A DNA stretch of 64,000 nt from Trichinella spiralis. Its lineage: Eukaryota; Nematoda; Enoplea; Trichinellida; Trichinellidae. The position numbers and the translations under genes were made by a program. Below, one piece after another: positions 48,920 to 60,968 of this stretch (positions within the stretch are counted from its first letter, which is position 1; each line of letters begins with the position of its first letter). Below the pieces are notes generated by a model, which saw nothing but the letters and a program-made list of their open reading frames with translations, did no database searches and was not told the DNA's origin. The DNA is taken from the NCBI GenBank assembly GCA_000181795.3, contig CM012953.1:14366183-14430182 (forward strand). Reading direction: 5' to 3'.

Positions 48920-50473
48920 TCTAGATAGAAATACATCACAAATTTTATACTGAATAATCATGCATGCAAAAACAAATCCCATAAAGTTTTCATTTAAAAT
49001 AGCACGTATCACATATCTACATTAATCTTTTTCACCATTTCAACAGTTAATGGACATTTAAATTACTTAATTCAAAGAATAACTTACAAATATCATAGCT
49101 TGAAACAAGCAGTGCATAAATTACATTTCGTTTCTGGGATAAATTTAGTGGAAATAAAAGGCGAAAAGAAAAGTTCACTTTAAATTAATGTTGTTTGGCA
49201 TTGGTACTTACTCAGAATCTTCACAGTGGTATTGATTTAGATAACGCCAAATCATGGAAAGGTGAAATTAAAACTTTATCCCTTAGTTTTTGAGTTAAGG
49301 AACATAATTTTTAAAAATACTACAGTACGCATTAGTTCGACAGTCAGGTAGTAAAGATAGTATGTAAAAAGGACGTGTTACTGTTCAAAGTTGTAACGCT
49401 ATCCACCAAATATGACAAAAATATCGGTTTGCCAGAAGTATTTAAATAAAGTTCAAATATTATCTGAAATAGTGCATAATCCTTTAATGTAAACTAGATA
49501 ATCGAACTAATGAAATTCTAAAGTAAATCAAAAAATTTAACAAAAATTGCTCCAATTTGTCTCTTGTGATGTATTTCTAAACTACAATTGGGTTTACCGC
49601 ATTAAACTAATATGAGTATTCTAAGGTTTAGAAATACTAAAGTGACACAAATATCCTCCTGAAACACAAACTATTTTGCTAGCAGTTTGTATATTGAAAA
49701 AATGATATTTGTATTATTAATTATTTTCTTAATCCATTATTTATAAATTTAGGTAAGATGAATTCTTTTTTTCAAAAAACACAAATATTGCCGATTAATG
49801 ACGATAAAAGCCAAAGGCTAATGTATTATTTTATTACTTAAATTATATCATAAAAAGTATTGAAGACGATATTGTAATTTATACTTTGTGATTAAAAATA
49901 ATTCATTGTCATCTAAAAAAGATTAAGAATAGTTGTTGTTTGTGTTGTTTGCCAGATGTGCTTCACTTTCGTATATCTTTTTGTTTTAATTGTACTACAT
50001 GTGCTCTGTTTCTGTCTGTCATTTGCATTATTGTAAACGTATTGCAAAATGTAAATTTTTGCGTTGTTGACATTTACAAGAATACTCTCCGACCACAACG
50101 ACAGCGTATCGTATATAGTTTAGAACATCATGCATTTACCAATTCTATTATCAGGGAATTTACAATTCCCGCAAAATATATATATATATATATATCAAGG
50201 ATATCATAATGTGCATCTGTATTAATTATTTGCCCTTTATAATAATAGCTATATTATAATCCCCTTCTGTTGGATATATATATATATATGATGAATATCA
50301 AATGTTCACTGTACAAGAAGTAGCAGTATAAACTGTTTAATATTTTCAAAATGCACAAGAACAGATAAAAAGTACTGACTGCATAGCTAAAAAAATAATT
50401 CATGAAAATTCACCTGGATAAAAAAACTCTCCCTTTCAATTTTCATTCAAAATCAATAAAGCAGATGTTCCAG
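48920..50473. other. Gap between SUN-domain gene and tincar-like gene
   Basis: 1.5 kb AT-rich with two short (TA)n runs (about 50177-50194 and 50274-50289). It may contain 5' exons of the SUN gene; none could be fixed. No other signal. Confidence 0.5.
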
Positions 50474-53400
50474 TCATACAATGCTAGTAGTAAAATGTGC
50501 TGAAGTGGTTGTCGTTGCATCAGGTAATGAACTGATTGTCGATGTTTTTGTTGTAGCTTTGTTTGCATCATAAAGAGGATTTACATTCCAACTTAACTGA
50601 GTTGTCCGTTTTTCTACACTGTTGCTATTTATTGGAGGTTTGAATGTTGGATCATTGCCAGTGGAGCGTATTTCTGCATCTACAGATTGAACTGAAGTCG
50701 CAGGGATATTTCTGCTTCTGCTGCTTGGTGGTGGCTTCGTTAAGGACCACTGCTGTTGCTGCTTATTAAGTGTTGTTGAATTGGATAAATTTGCATAACT
50801 GGATTGTCTGCTTCCATAAGACTGAAAAGCATTATTGCTTGGTGTTCTCCGAGGCTCAAATGCTGATGGTCGATTTGCTCTTTGTGATCGACTAATAGTG
50901 GCATAAGGAGCGCGGTCAAGGGAGTGGACAGTTGATTCACCTACTTTTGGACTTTCCCATCCATGCGAATGATGATACAACGTTGTATGGCTGTTTTGCT
51001 TTTGCCGATCTGCCGCTCTGGGCAATGTACCGAACGTGCTTACATTGTCTTCACATAATGCTAGTCTTGATGACCAATTAAGTTCCGGGTTATTTAGTGG
51101 TGCTAATTTTTGTGATTTTGTCGAATCTTCAGTGCCGTGGTGGGACTTAAGCCAATAAACTTCACCTGCCCCTTTTGAAGCATTATTACATTTTTCTGCT
51201 GCTTGCAACAACGCAAGCTTTTTGCATTCATTGTTTGTGGCAAACGCCAGTTCATCCGACAGCAAAATCAGTGTTGATTCGTTGCAAGCCTGGCCTTCTA
51301 GTGTGCGCATGTCGAGCAAGTTTCCCAATTCTGTTAATGTATGCCTGACAGTAAATGTCCAGTCACGTTTCAGTGTTAACCCTAGCCAAAGTAGTATCCA
51401 AAGAAACAGATAGCAGACGTCGCTTATAATACAGCTGAGAAGCATCGGTTGAGGCTGATGCTGATACAACACCATCAAATCGTACAGAATCGGTGCTTTG
51501 CAAAGCACCATCATAACAAGCATCACAATCGCTGCTATATGTGCAGAATAGCCTTCACAATATACACTATAAACTTTATGTAGTAATCTACAATGACCTC
51601 GGGCTGACAGCACGCAAAGACAGTACTTGTTGTACCCGTAACCGTAGACGACCATCGAAGCAAATAGCATAACAGCTGTAGTTGCTAAATATATGATAAC
51701 CAAAAAGGGCTCTTGAAGTAGAAATGGAGTCTGATGAGCAGGATCGTATAATCCAGCTATGTAAACCTGGCGTAAAATTGAGTAAGCAACAAAGCAAAAA
51801 AGTGCACTGATTGCATGAATCATTAGATGCATGCTAAACACTAAGCTGAAACTTCGACTAGCTCGCCAAAAAACTGACGGATAAACAATAGCAAACGCTG
51901 CCAGAGCGCAAGCATAGTTCAAAAACGGAAGCGAAATGCCAAATGTGCGAACAGGAATTACAGTCTGATGTAATTTCTGTTCTATTCGACTGTCGTTTTC
52001 ATATGGTGCATATGAGGGAATACGGAATCGCTGATTTCGATATACAAATTTTAATTCTGTAAACCATATTTCATCTAAAATGAAAAGAACCTTTCAAAAT
52101 ATGCCAATGCAACTTTTAGGTAAGATTTTATCAAATTAAATTGTTTAAAACAAATATATTATTAAAAAAAATTATGAACTTCAGTATTAGTAAAATTTAA
52201 AACTTTTCCAAGCCTACATTTTTTGTAAAGCTCTATAAAAATGATTTAAAGTTTATCATATTACAACTGCTTCTTCAATCAAATTACTTTTATTACAACA
52301 ATAAATTATCACTTTAACATTAATCATAAAAAATCTTTTAATGATAATTAGTGCAAGTTTAAATTATTGTTTTAGACGGAGCGGTTTAGAAATAAAATTA
52401 GCAGCATCATTATGAACAGCGTCCAAAATGTTGCATTTTAAAACACAGCTGTTGTGCTATTAGGAAAAAATTTGTTATCATACTTCAAGCCATTGCAAAA
52501 GATGTCTTTGGCTAATAAATTAATAACACCTGGCGATGGAGAACATAAAGCAATCTAATCTTACTTGAAACGAAATTTCGTCATCAATAAAGCTATAAAT
52601 AGATAATTCAACGAACATTTTACCAAGTAAAATTTACATCTGCTAATACTTGTTAAATTTTTTGTGAGTTCTTTTTTCTGAATTTCAGATTAACATGCTT
52701 TACTGGTTAAAAATATTGTGTTTGCGCAACTAAACTGTAAACGTGATTAATATTTAAAACAAAAAGAAAAAACTTTAAAAATTTTCGTAATATATTTTTT
52801 TGAAAAATTATCCTTTTAAACTGAGCTCTTAAACATTTTTTCAGCGAAATAATTCCTATTTAAGTAAGATTAAAAAATTTTAAATGTCTTGCTTTGAAGT
52901 TTTATTTAAATTAAAATCTTTTCCGTGTCTACGCTGGAATCGTTTTTCACACGTATCCACTAATTTGGAACCTAGATTTTATGAATGGTAATCTTACTTA
53001 TTACAGTTTAAAAATTATAAATAAAAATTTCATAATATCTAAGAATTTCAAATTATAGTTGAAACAAGGAAAAACCTGTTAATAATTAAAAATAACTTAA
53101 TTACTACAATTTAGTGAATAATGTGCAAGAAAGGAATAAATTTAATAAATGAACTACGATAGCTTGAAATGCAATTTCATATGTTTACACTGTTGCAGAA
53201 GATTAACGACATTTTCGTATATCACTGAAAGCTTCATCATTGCCTAAACAGTTGATTGAAGGAATGTCAAAATGTTGTTAATTTGATAAATGAAAAGTGT
53301 ATAAATTAAATCTAACCATTTCAAGAAAAGTTTTTCAAATAGTGGCAAAACAGAGGCTTGCTTGTTCAATAACTATTTGTTGTTGTATAGACACTGATGA

Positions 53401-55391
53401 GTAATCTTAATAAATAAAAATCACTGTGTAAAAATTAGAAAAAGCTTAAAAGAAATAATTCGGTAATGCTAGTTCAAACTGATGGTTTCATAGTTTGATA
53501 GCATTGGTTTGTGCAAGCAACAAGTTTCATCAATAATGCGTCTATCAATAATTAATTTTTATCAAACATAGCACGTTAACATCGCAGCTAACTCCATGTG
53601 GGTGCTCTTCAAGCTTTATAGTCATAGCAATTTGTCGAGTAATGTTTAATTTAAATAATTCACGTTTCATGCCATTTGAAATGTGAAAGTGAATCAACTA
53701 TTCAGATTAAATTAGAATACTGCTTTGAAATTGAACATTCATTCATTCATACCATACCAACAATATAAAAAATGCTAGAACACCAACCATATAACAATAT
53801 AAAAAATACCAACAATATAAAAAATGCCAGAATTTCATATTATATGCAAAGAATAATAGTGAAAATGTAAAAAATTAAGATTTAAACGAAATAATTTCGG
53901 AAATAAAATATTTTATGAATTATATATAATCTTCAATCTGTGAAGTAAATTTCTGATAAATTAACTTATTAAAATTTTAATTTAAACATGTTTCCGATGT
54001 AGACGAAAAATAGTTAATGTAATACAAAAATTATAGCTACCATTTGAGAATGTTATGCAGAAAAACAAATGAAAACTTTTTCAATACACAATTAATTTTT
54101 TTACTTAACTTGGCAAGAACTTCAAATTGCATATCTTAAAACTTTAAAATGCATATGAACATCGTATCTACATATCAGCAAAATGTGCTACAAAAATAAA
54201 ATAGTAATAATGATGTGAAATGATGATATTACAAAATAAATATTAATAAATACTACTATGTACATTTCATTATAAAAATTATACTAACTGATTAGAAATT
54301 ATAAGCTTAACCAAAAAATTACAACCAGCGTACTGAAATAATGTGTTCATTTGCCTAATCTTTAATTTATTTCTTACTCATCTAGATGTAATAAGGGATT
54401 ATATTTTATTTATTCAAGGTTTATTCATGGCATATGAAATGCTTACATTTAATATTTGAACTGAATCTAATTAAATTCAAAAAAATAACTAGCAGTAGTT
54501 CAATTTTTATCATCACAAATAAAGTTTACTTTTCTTTATTTAATCGTACATCTTGGAAATCAATGAGCTAAGCATACTAACTGTAGTTGGCATTTATTCA
54601 ATCTCCTATATATATACATAGACATATGCATAAGTTTTTCTAAAATTATCCTTTACACTATGATAACCGAATAAATGTTTTTCTGTTTTCACTTTCAAAG
54701 ACATATTTTCAATTCTTGTCTTTAATATGTAAAAATCGTTTACTCTCTTCAAGCATAAAATATAACTGCGAATTGTGATATAGGACTTGTTTGCCAAATG
54801 CAAAAACATCTAACTACGTCTAATAAACAACAAACGTCAAAACGTAAACATCGAATATGACTGGCACGATAAAGCGACAGGCGCGTTAGATGAGCGGCTA
54901 AGTAACATGTCAACAGGATATTAATCAAAAAAGGGAAAATACTTACCAATTCTTAGTTGAGATTCATCTCCTTGAAATTCAGCTTCAACCAGCGCTCCAC
55001 AAAGCAAAAAAGTACTAGCAATGATCAAATGAAGGGTCTGAGTAACTGGTAAACCATGAAGCCAACATGCTTTCAATTTCCGGCAGCACCAGTTACCAGC
55101 GGTGTGAATAATTGGGGGTCGTTTTTCGCCAATTCGAACACAATCGTTGGCCAAATTTCCAACTTTAAAAATGGCCGAAACAATGAAAAATGGCAATAAC
55201 GTTACGGCTAAGCCATGTAAGCCGATGTAAAGTGGCAAAAAGCTAGATGAATTTTCATTCAATTTGCTTTCTGCTAAAGTCGAATATCGTTCTATTCCAA
55301 CATAAAGTAAATAGCCTTGCAAGAACACGAAAAAGAAGCAATACCAAATCGAGGCGATCGAATTTAACTCAGCTCTGTACAAGCAGCCCAT
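50474..55391 (-). CDS. Tincar-like multi-pass membrane protein
   Basis: Two exons (55391-54947 and 52074-50474), about 680 residues, joined in phase 1 (G|AT = D). The N-terminus (MGCLYRAELNSIASIWYCFF) and following segments give about eight hydrophobic helices. The stretch FKVGNLANDCVRIG and the loop HGLPVTQTLHL match my recollection of the Drosophila cardiac/neural protein Tincar, whose biochemical role is unknown. Further helices lie in exon 2 (about residues 200-430). A long cytosolic tail of about 250 residues follows, rich in Ser, Thr, Asn and Gln (SYANLSNSTTLNKQQQQWSL). Exon 2 is unusually long for this window and intron 1 (2.87 kb) unusually large. Tincar assignment is moderate; the multi-pass architecture is seen directly. 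Confidence 0.78.
52075..54946. other. Intron 1 of the tincar-like gene with a small tandem repeat
   Basis: A 2.87 kb AT-rich intron. At 53751-53830 a unit containing ACCAACAATATAAAAAATGC is repeated about three times with small changes. No other feature seen. Confidence 0.6.
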
Positions 55392-55614
55392 CTTAAATCA
55401 ATAAGCTATTTTATATTATAAAAACGATGGGGAAAAAGTTAGCTTGAAACTGATAGCAGAGACGAACTGAACAGAGCCATGTCTACGAACAGCATGCGCA
55501 ACCAAGACGCTGGCATCGTTTGATGGCTAAGAGAGAAAAAGCACAGCCGCGCCAAACTTTTCACTGCCAAACAAGTAACCAAGCTTTCTCTTCCTTTCTT
55601 TTGCTCATTCTCAT

Positions 55615-55805
55615 TCACGCATCTTCATTCTCTCTTCTTCTTCTTCTTTCTCTCTTACCCTCTATTCTCACTGCTATTTCTCTCTCTCTCTCTCTCTCCT
55701 TCTCTATCCCTCTTTCTCCCTCTCCCTCTACCCCTTTGTCATTCACTTTCCCTCTCTTTCTCTCGCTCTCGCTCTCTTCCTCTCTTTCTTCTTTTTCTTG
55801 TCTTC
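55615..55805 (+). repeat. Polypyrimidine (CT)n-rich tract upstream of the tincar-like gene
   Basis: About 190 bp composed almost only of C and T, including TCTCTCTCTCTCTCTCTC at 55679-55698. It lies 220-410 bp upstream of the minus-strand start, so on the coding strand it is a (GA)n tract, which can bind GAGA-type factors or form H-DNA. The long frames across it are composition artefacts. Confidence 0.9.
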
Positions 55806-56949
55806 GAATCCAACATGCTTTGACAAGCATTTGCCGCCGTTTAATGCTTACGCCATCTGGATATAATTTTGCTACTGACCTTTGAAAACATTGTCTCATT
55901 TGGCAGACAATCGATGCAAACGCTTTTTCCACTTTGTCTATGCTGATTGAATAAAATGATCAATAAAACGGTCCTACTAATAAATAAATTGAACATGCCG
56001 AGTGAAGCTTTTTCAGCTGCTTATGCAGATGAACCTCCGATCTAGAATGTATTGATTCTAGAAAGAATGACGTCCTTTTGAATATTAAATCTCTAGATCA
56101 ATGAAAAGACCGCAAAGAAGGCAGTCAGTCATTTTGCTTCAGTGATAGATATCATGGCAAAAAGTCAACTGGGTAAAATAAAACTCGCCGTCGTTATTCA
56201 CCTTATTACTTGTTAAAATATCTACACGAATAAATTCATTGTAAACTAAAAAAAAGGATTTATTTATTCAATGGAAACTCTATGTAAAATAAAACTTCAT
56301 TTCATAGACTTTGTTATGTTTGCATCAATTGATTTACACTAAGTGAAGAGCTTCATGCAAAAAGTATTTTCCACTCTTCCACGACTGGATCATTGAAAGT
56401 TTGTATCTGCAAATTGTTCAAAAAAAAGTTTGATAAAATCCAAATTACTTTTATTCAAAAATTTCAATGCTTACCTTTTTAATTTGAAAATTAAAAAATT
56501 AGCGTATTAAAATGCAAAACAACATTTACTTTCAATTTAATCAATACCGTCTTAATAATATTTTTAAAGTATAAAGAAATGTTTTCCATTGAATTTTAAG
56601 TCTCTTTTTAATGTTTTATGCAATATTGCTAATGTAATACTAATTTATATTTGTAATAACTATCATTAATGGTAAAAGTGTTTTGCAGAAAAAAGCCTCT
56701 AACAAAGTTAAAACTAAGGTAATTATAATTGTAATTCTGTAAAGTTTTTAAAGGAATAATAACGGTAATTTAATAATAATAACGGTGTATTACAATGTGC
56801 ATGCAAAAAAACTGAAATTTTATCTTTTTATATGTTAAATCTTATTTTTTGTTTCACAAGGGTTTTCACTAACAAATTCTTCATATGTAATGCATGTCAT
56901 TATTGGAAATATTTAAAACTCAGTACATATAAATAAATTTAAATCGGCG
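55806..56949. other. Intergenic AT-rich gap
   Basis: About 1.1 kb between the CT tract and the BEL/Pao fragment. No supported feature. Confidence 0.5.
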
Positions 56950-57330
56950 TGCTAGTGGCCGTACACCCAGCGGACATCAAGTGATCCACCTTCCGTGCTG
57001 GATGAGCCGAGGAGTTTCCAAGTTGTCGCAGTCATCGCGACCACCACGGAAGCGTTCTCTCTCTGCTCAAATACGATGAACTCAGAAATAGATGACGAAA
57101 AGAAAAGAACTCAGTCAAGGTGATATCGTACTCGTAACGGAAGACAACGTCAAAAGAGAAAATTGGCCAATCGGAAGAATAACATCTATGTTTCCATGAA
57201 GTGATGGACTGATAAAAATAGTACAAGTGAAGACAACAAAAGGAATATTTATACGACCCATGGTGAGACTATACTTGTTAGAATCAGCAAATGTAGTATG
57301 ATGGACGTTGTCCATCGCAGAGAGAATGTT
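56950..57330 (+). mobile_element. BEL/Pao retrotransposon 3' fragment (integrase C-terminal domain)
   Basis: Plus strand, about 57095-57300: LSQGDIVLVTEDNVKRENWP, IGRITSMFP, a stop, SDGLIKIVQVKTTKGIFIRP, MVRLYLLES. This is the beta-rich domain at the C-terminus of BEL/Pao integrases (GDIVLI-EDN-R--W--GRI ... SDG--RVV-VKT--G---RP--KL--L). The upstream part (56950-57090) is out of frame but of similar, higher GC. The pol frame ends near 57301 and is followed by TGTTATGAATTGTGG (57327 on), a possible LTR start; the matching 5' LTR is absent. One in-frame stop shows it is inactive. Confidence 0.75.
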
Positions 57331-58616
57331 ATGAATTGTGGTAAGAAATAGATCCTGAACATCATAATGCGCTTACTGTATTATCACTGTATTGATAAAT
57401 ATCGAATAAGAATAAATATTTATTTCGTCGATTATTGGTGACCTAGTGCAGTCGTTACTGTCGAAACAGTTGCTGTGTCATGAAAATGAAGGTGAAGTTG
57501 TAGGTGCGTTTGAAATTACTGTTTACGTAGTAAATTGCGTAAATGAATAGAGTGTGCGTTACTTGCTTGAATCAAGAAGTTTCGCATAGCAGACAGAACT
57601 CATCGGATCCCTGTATGCAGTGCTGATACTGTGTAAAAAGTACAGGAACTGCAAGATAAGTCGAAAAGACTGATTTGATTGGTATCAGTGTGAAGGAAAG
57701 ACGCTGGTCCTTGACACAGATGTTGAAATAGTGTGAATCGTAACTACTTGATTTACCAATTAGGGTAGTGAATGATTTTCGAACGCGAATGACTTTGGTT
57801 TACCGCTCTGAAACTAGATCGTCAGAAGAACCTGACGATCAGAAAAGGAAAATTCGACGGGGAATTTATAGTACTTATTATTTGTAATACTTTTTCGATT
57901 TGTCACTCTCTTGATGTATTGCTTTAATATTCACAGTTGAAGGCTCAACGAAATGTAATTAATGCAAAGGAATTTACAATAAGAAAGTGTATAAAATAAG
58001 AAAAGGAAAAATGCGAAATGAACATCAGTAAATGTTATGTATTTGAACTTTTTCGAAACGTACTTACTTTTTTTATTCCTACAGTATGCATTTTTCTTTG
58101 TTGTCACAATTGAACATAAGAATGCGTCAAATTATTTGATTTTTTAAATTTTAATTATCTAGTTAAATGTGAGTAATTTATCATTTTGTAATTTTTGTGG
58201 TATTTAATTTTATAATATTATTTTGTGCGTAAATGCAATTTGTTGTTCATTTTATTACTTTGTTTTTGTGCATTGACTTACTTTTTTCACTGTTTAAACC
58301 ATTGGAGAGTTTAAATTTATAGTTAGTTAAAAGATTTGTTTGTTGCTTTTATATTTATTTTATTGAATATATGTATTTTTGACGAAATTTAAGATTTCTA
58401 ATTTTTAACGAGTTTTTTTGAGAAACACCTTTTACGGTTTGCTGTTTTTTTACATACAAGTATTTTATCAGTGCAGTTTATTTTTAATCTTTGTATAGAT
58501 TTGTATAGTGCATACGATTTGACTTTTGTCCTAAGAAATTTAATATTTCAGCAGGTGAATGAACATTCCGTAATAATTGTTGTTGACAGTGGAGAAGTTT
58601 ACGGCATTTTTAAGTT
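57331..58616. other. Possible BEL LTR and gap upstream of DGCR6
   Basis: From 57331 to roughly 57900 the GC is above background and may be the BEL 3' LTR. The rest is AT-rich. Acceptor-like TATTTCAG lies at 58545-58552 and TTGACAG at 58583-58590, upstream of the DGCR6 ATG. Confidence 0.4.
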
Positions 58617-59331
58617 ATGAACGGAGAAAGAAGTGCCCCAGAGTGTAAGAGGGACACTTACTTTCGGCAGCTGAAACTTCTTACTAACAATTTGAAATCC
58701 AGTGAACGAAAAATAATTGACGATAATGTGTTGTTTGCACTGGCCGGTTCTTTGGTAGATGATAATGTTTTCCAAATAGTCTGTGAACTGAAAGTGAACA
58801 GTTTGATTTTGAGAGAAATATTTATGAAGTGAACCGTACGATTTTTTGTAGGATATTCAAGATTTGAAAGAATATGATATGTTTGAAAAGTACTCACAGT
58901 TTGTGAATGAATCGAATCTTGCCAGGGAAGCTCTTCTTACACGTCAAGAGCTTGATATCCGTCGTTGTTATTCAGTTGCAGAAACTTTGAGCACTGCGGA
59001 ACGAAATCGTCTAGAGCTTGAGGTGTTGTTGTTTTAAAAATTATTTTTTTATTATTTTTTTTCATTTTCAATTGTAGACTTTGAATAAAGAAACTGAATT
59101 GAAACGCAGAAGATTAGTTGGTGAACTTTTGCACGAACTTGATAACTTGATCATCAGTCAGCAAGTGGGGAAGACATTTATTTCTTTACGGTGAAATAGT
59201 AAAGTGTTTTTGTTTTTTTGTTGTAGACGATTTTGGAAAAAGCCGGCATACCATTATTCAGAAGAACCGATAGTTATAAAGACATCGGAATTCAAATGGC
59301 TATAATCAGATTGATATTGCAACTTTTTTAG
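58617..59331 (+). CDS. DGCR6: DGCR6 family protein
   Basis: Four exons: 58617-58793, 58852-59022, 59078-59164 and 59227-59331, all phase 0, giving about 179 residues. DGCR6 is a conserved coiled-coil protein (Drosophila gonadal homologue) implicated in neural crest migration; its biochemical role is unclear. Matches to the family: YFRQLKLLTNNLK near the N-terminus, LFALAGSLVDDNVFQIVCEL (family [20 protein letters not shown]), DIQDLKE, and the C-terminal ELDNLIISQQTILEKAGIPL (family ELDRKVADQQSTLEKAGV), then GIQMAIIRLILQL. The middle is Glu/Arg-rich coiled coil. It ends 188 bp before the HSBP1 start on the same strand. Confidence 0.88.
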
Positions 59332-59519
59332 TTAAACAAGAAAATGCTGACAAACTTAAAATTTATCTTAATGTTAATTTTAAATAAAATATTTATTTGC
59401 ATTTGCGTTTCCGAAATCACGAAAGCAGGGTTCTGAAATGCCCATATTTATTCTTTGTTATAATGCACAACATGAATTTGATAGTAATGCATGTGTGAAA
59501 ATTTATTCAGTTTGTGACA

Positions 59520-60149
59520 ATGAACGAAAATAACAGCAGCAAACCTCTGGGCACAGAAGATTTGGATGTTCACCCAGAAGAAGCAGATCATCAATCGTAA
59601 CTAATAAAGTTGTTGTTTAGGAATTAATTGATGATTGCTTTAATTTCAGAAATGAACATGTGGATGAACGATTTCATGGGGAATCTGATGAAAAAACTAA
59701 AGAAGCCATGGATTTTAATTCAGCACTCGAATTAGATGATAACGTTTGGAATAATGTATGTTCATCAATTTAAATTATTATTATTTTTTTAATGCATATA
59801 ATAATGTGAAACTGTTTTAAGCTGTCTAATCTGTTTAACGAGATGCAGGACCGTTTTTGTACTATGTCGGAGCGCATTATGAAAAGAAATATCCTTTCAT
59901 TCATTTACTGCATAATCTGTTTTTCTTTTGTTTCAAATGATATGGCGTATTTAATTCATTTAAAAAGAAATTTAATTTTGAAATTTTTTTGGTAATGTAA
60001 TTTTAGTTATTTCTTGAAAAATTAACTTCCTTAACAGCGGTGCACTTGACGATATGGGCACTCGTTTGGATGATTTAGAAAAGCTTATCAACAACTTGAT
60101 CACGCAGTCCATCATTGAAGAACAGACGGAAAAGTCACAAGCATTTTAA
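59520..60149 (+). CDS. HSBP1: Heat shock factor-binding protein 1 with a U12-type AT-AC intron
   Basis: Four exons: 59520-59596, 59650-59757, 59822-59888 and 60046-60149, about 118 residues. HSBP1 is a small coiled coil that binds and dampens HSF1. An acidic N-terminal extension (HPEEADHQSNEHVDERFHGE) precedes the conserved core LFNEMQDRFCTMSERIMKR, IDDMGTRLDDLEKLINNLIT, matching family LLQQMQDKFQTMSDQIIGRI, DDMSSRIDDLEKNI. The core is continuous only if the third intron runs from ATATCCTT (59889) to GCAC (60045): AGA A|TT GAC restores R-I-D-D. No GT-AG pair gives the frame. The branch-site consensus TTCCTTAAC lies at 60027-60035. A TTATTCAG acceptor ends at 59510, 9 nt before the ATG. Confidence 0.93.
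59889..60045 (+). other. HSBP1: U12-type AT-AC intron of HSBP1
   Basis: 157 nt. The 5' splice site ATATCCTTTC is a perfect U12 AT-type donor. The branch-site element TTCCTTAAC (60027-60035) is a perfect U12 consensus, and the AC acceptor lies about 11 nt after the branch A. Phase 1 joining gives the conserved KRIDDM sequence. Confidence 0.92.
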
Positions 60150-60968
60150 TGAAACAGATATTTTAAAGTGAATTTTGAAAATTTTAATCATTTGCATTAC
60201 TATTTGCTTCTCTTAGTACATGACATTTCATTTACAGATGCCATTGTATCCATTATTACTTAAGTAGTGTTTTTTTGAATAAATTCAGTTCTTGGTTTCA
60301 ATGAACGGGACTTGTATATTAATTTGACAACTTTTAAACAATCACATATCAAAGCGTACACAAGATGATAGTTGCGTTTTGTCTCTGCATTATGTTTAAC
60401 TAAAATAATTTTCGTGTATATCTATCTGTTTGTGGAAAATACTGTGACAAAGTGATCCAAAAGGCAGAGATATTTTCTACTGGTGGGCATATCTGCTTTG
60501 ACACGGTCAAATAAAGCTTTCACAAACGTAATTATTCTTAATGACATATTGTATTTGACTTTTACTAGGTACAAGGAGAATTTTTGCCCTTTTCACATGC
60601 TGCATGCTGCTAATTGCATTGCAAAATAGATGTTCAGGGTGGAATATTCATTTTTATTTTAAATACATCTACACGCAAGTTTAAGTGTTTTTTATTCAAA
60701 TTATTAAACAACACCGGAGCACTACGTGAATACTTACACGGCATCAAATATGAAAAGCATAGCCAACTGGTAACAGATATGCCACGGTAAGTTTTCGTGT
60801 GTTAAAGCACAACAAGCTAACAAAAAATTGCAATTTCATGGTACAACATAAGCTGTATTTTCATGATACGAAACTTGATCAGACATCACGAGAAGCATCG
60901 ATGCTAAAATATTACGCAGCAATTGAAAAGAATGTGCAATTTTCTTTTATATAAAGTGAATCAATCAG
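60150..60968. other. Gap between HSBP1 and PAP2 phosphatase (convergent)
   Basis: 0.8 kb, holding the 3' ends of two convergent genes. AATAAA near 60280 (TGAATAAATTC) is a candidate HSBP1 poly(A) signal. Nothing else seen. Confidence 0.55.

Noticed and set aside
55520-55885. Open frames of 105-121 codons on both strands across the CT-rich tract
   Set aside because: Residue content is only Ser/Leu/Phe/Pro or Glu/Arg/Lys, a direct product of the dinucleotide-rich sequence.
60036-60045. AG at 60036-60037 as an ordinary acceptor for the HSBP1 intron
   Set aside because: It sits 2-3 nt from the branch site, shifts the frame and destroys the conserved IDDM sequence.
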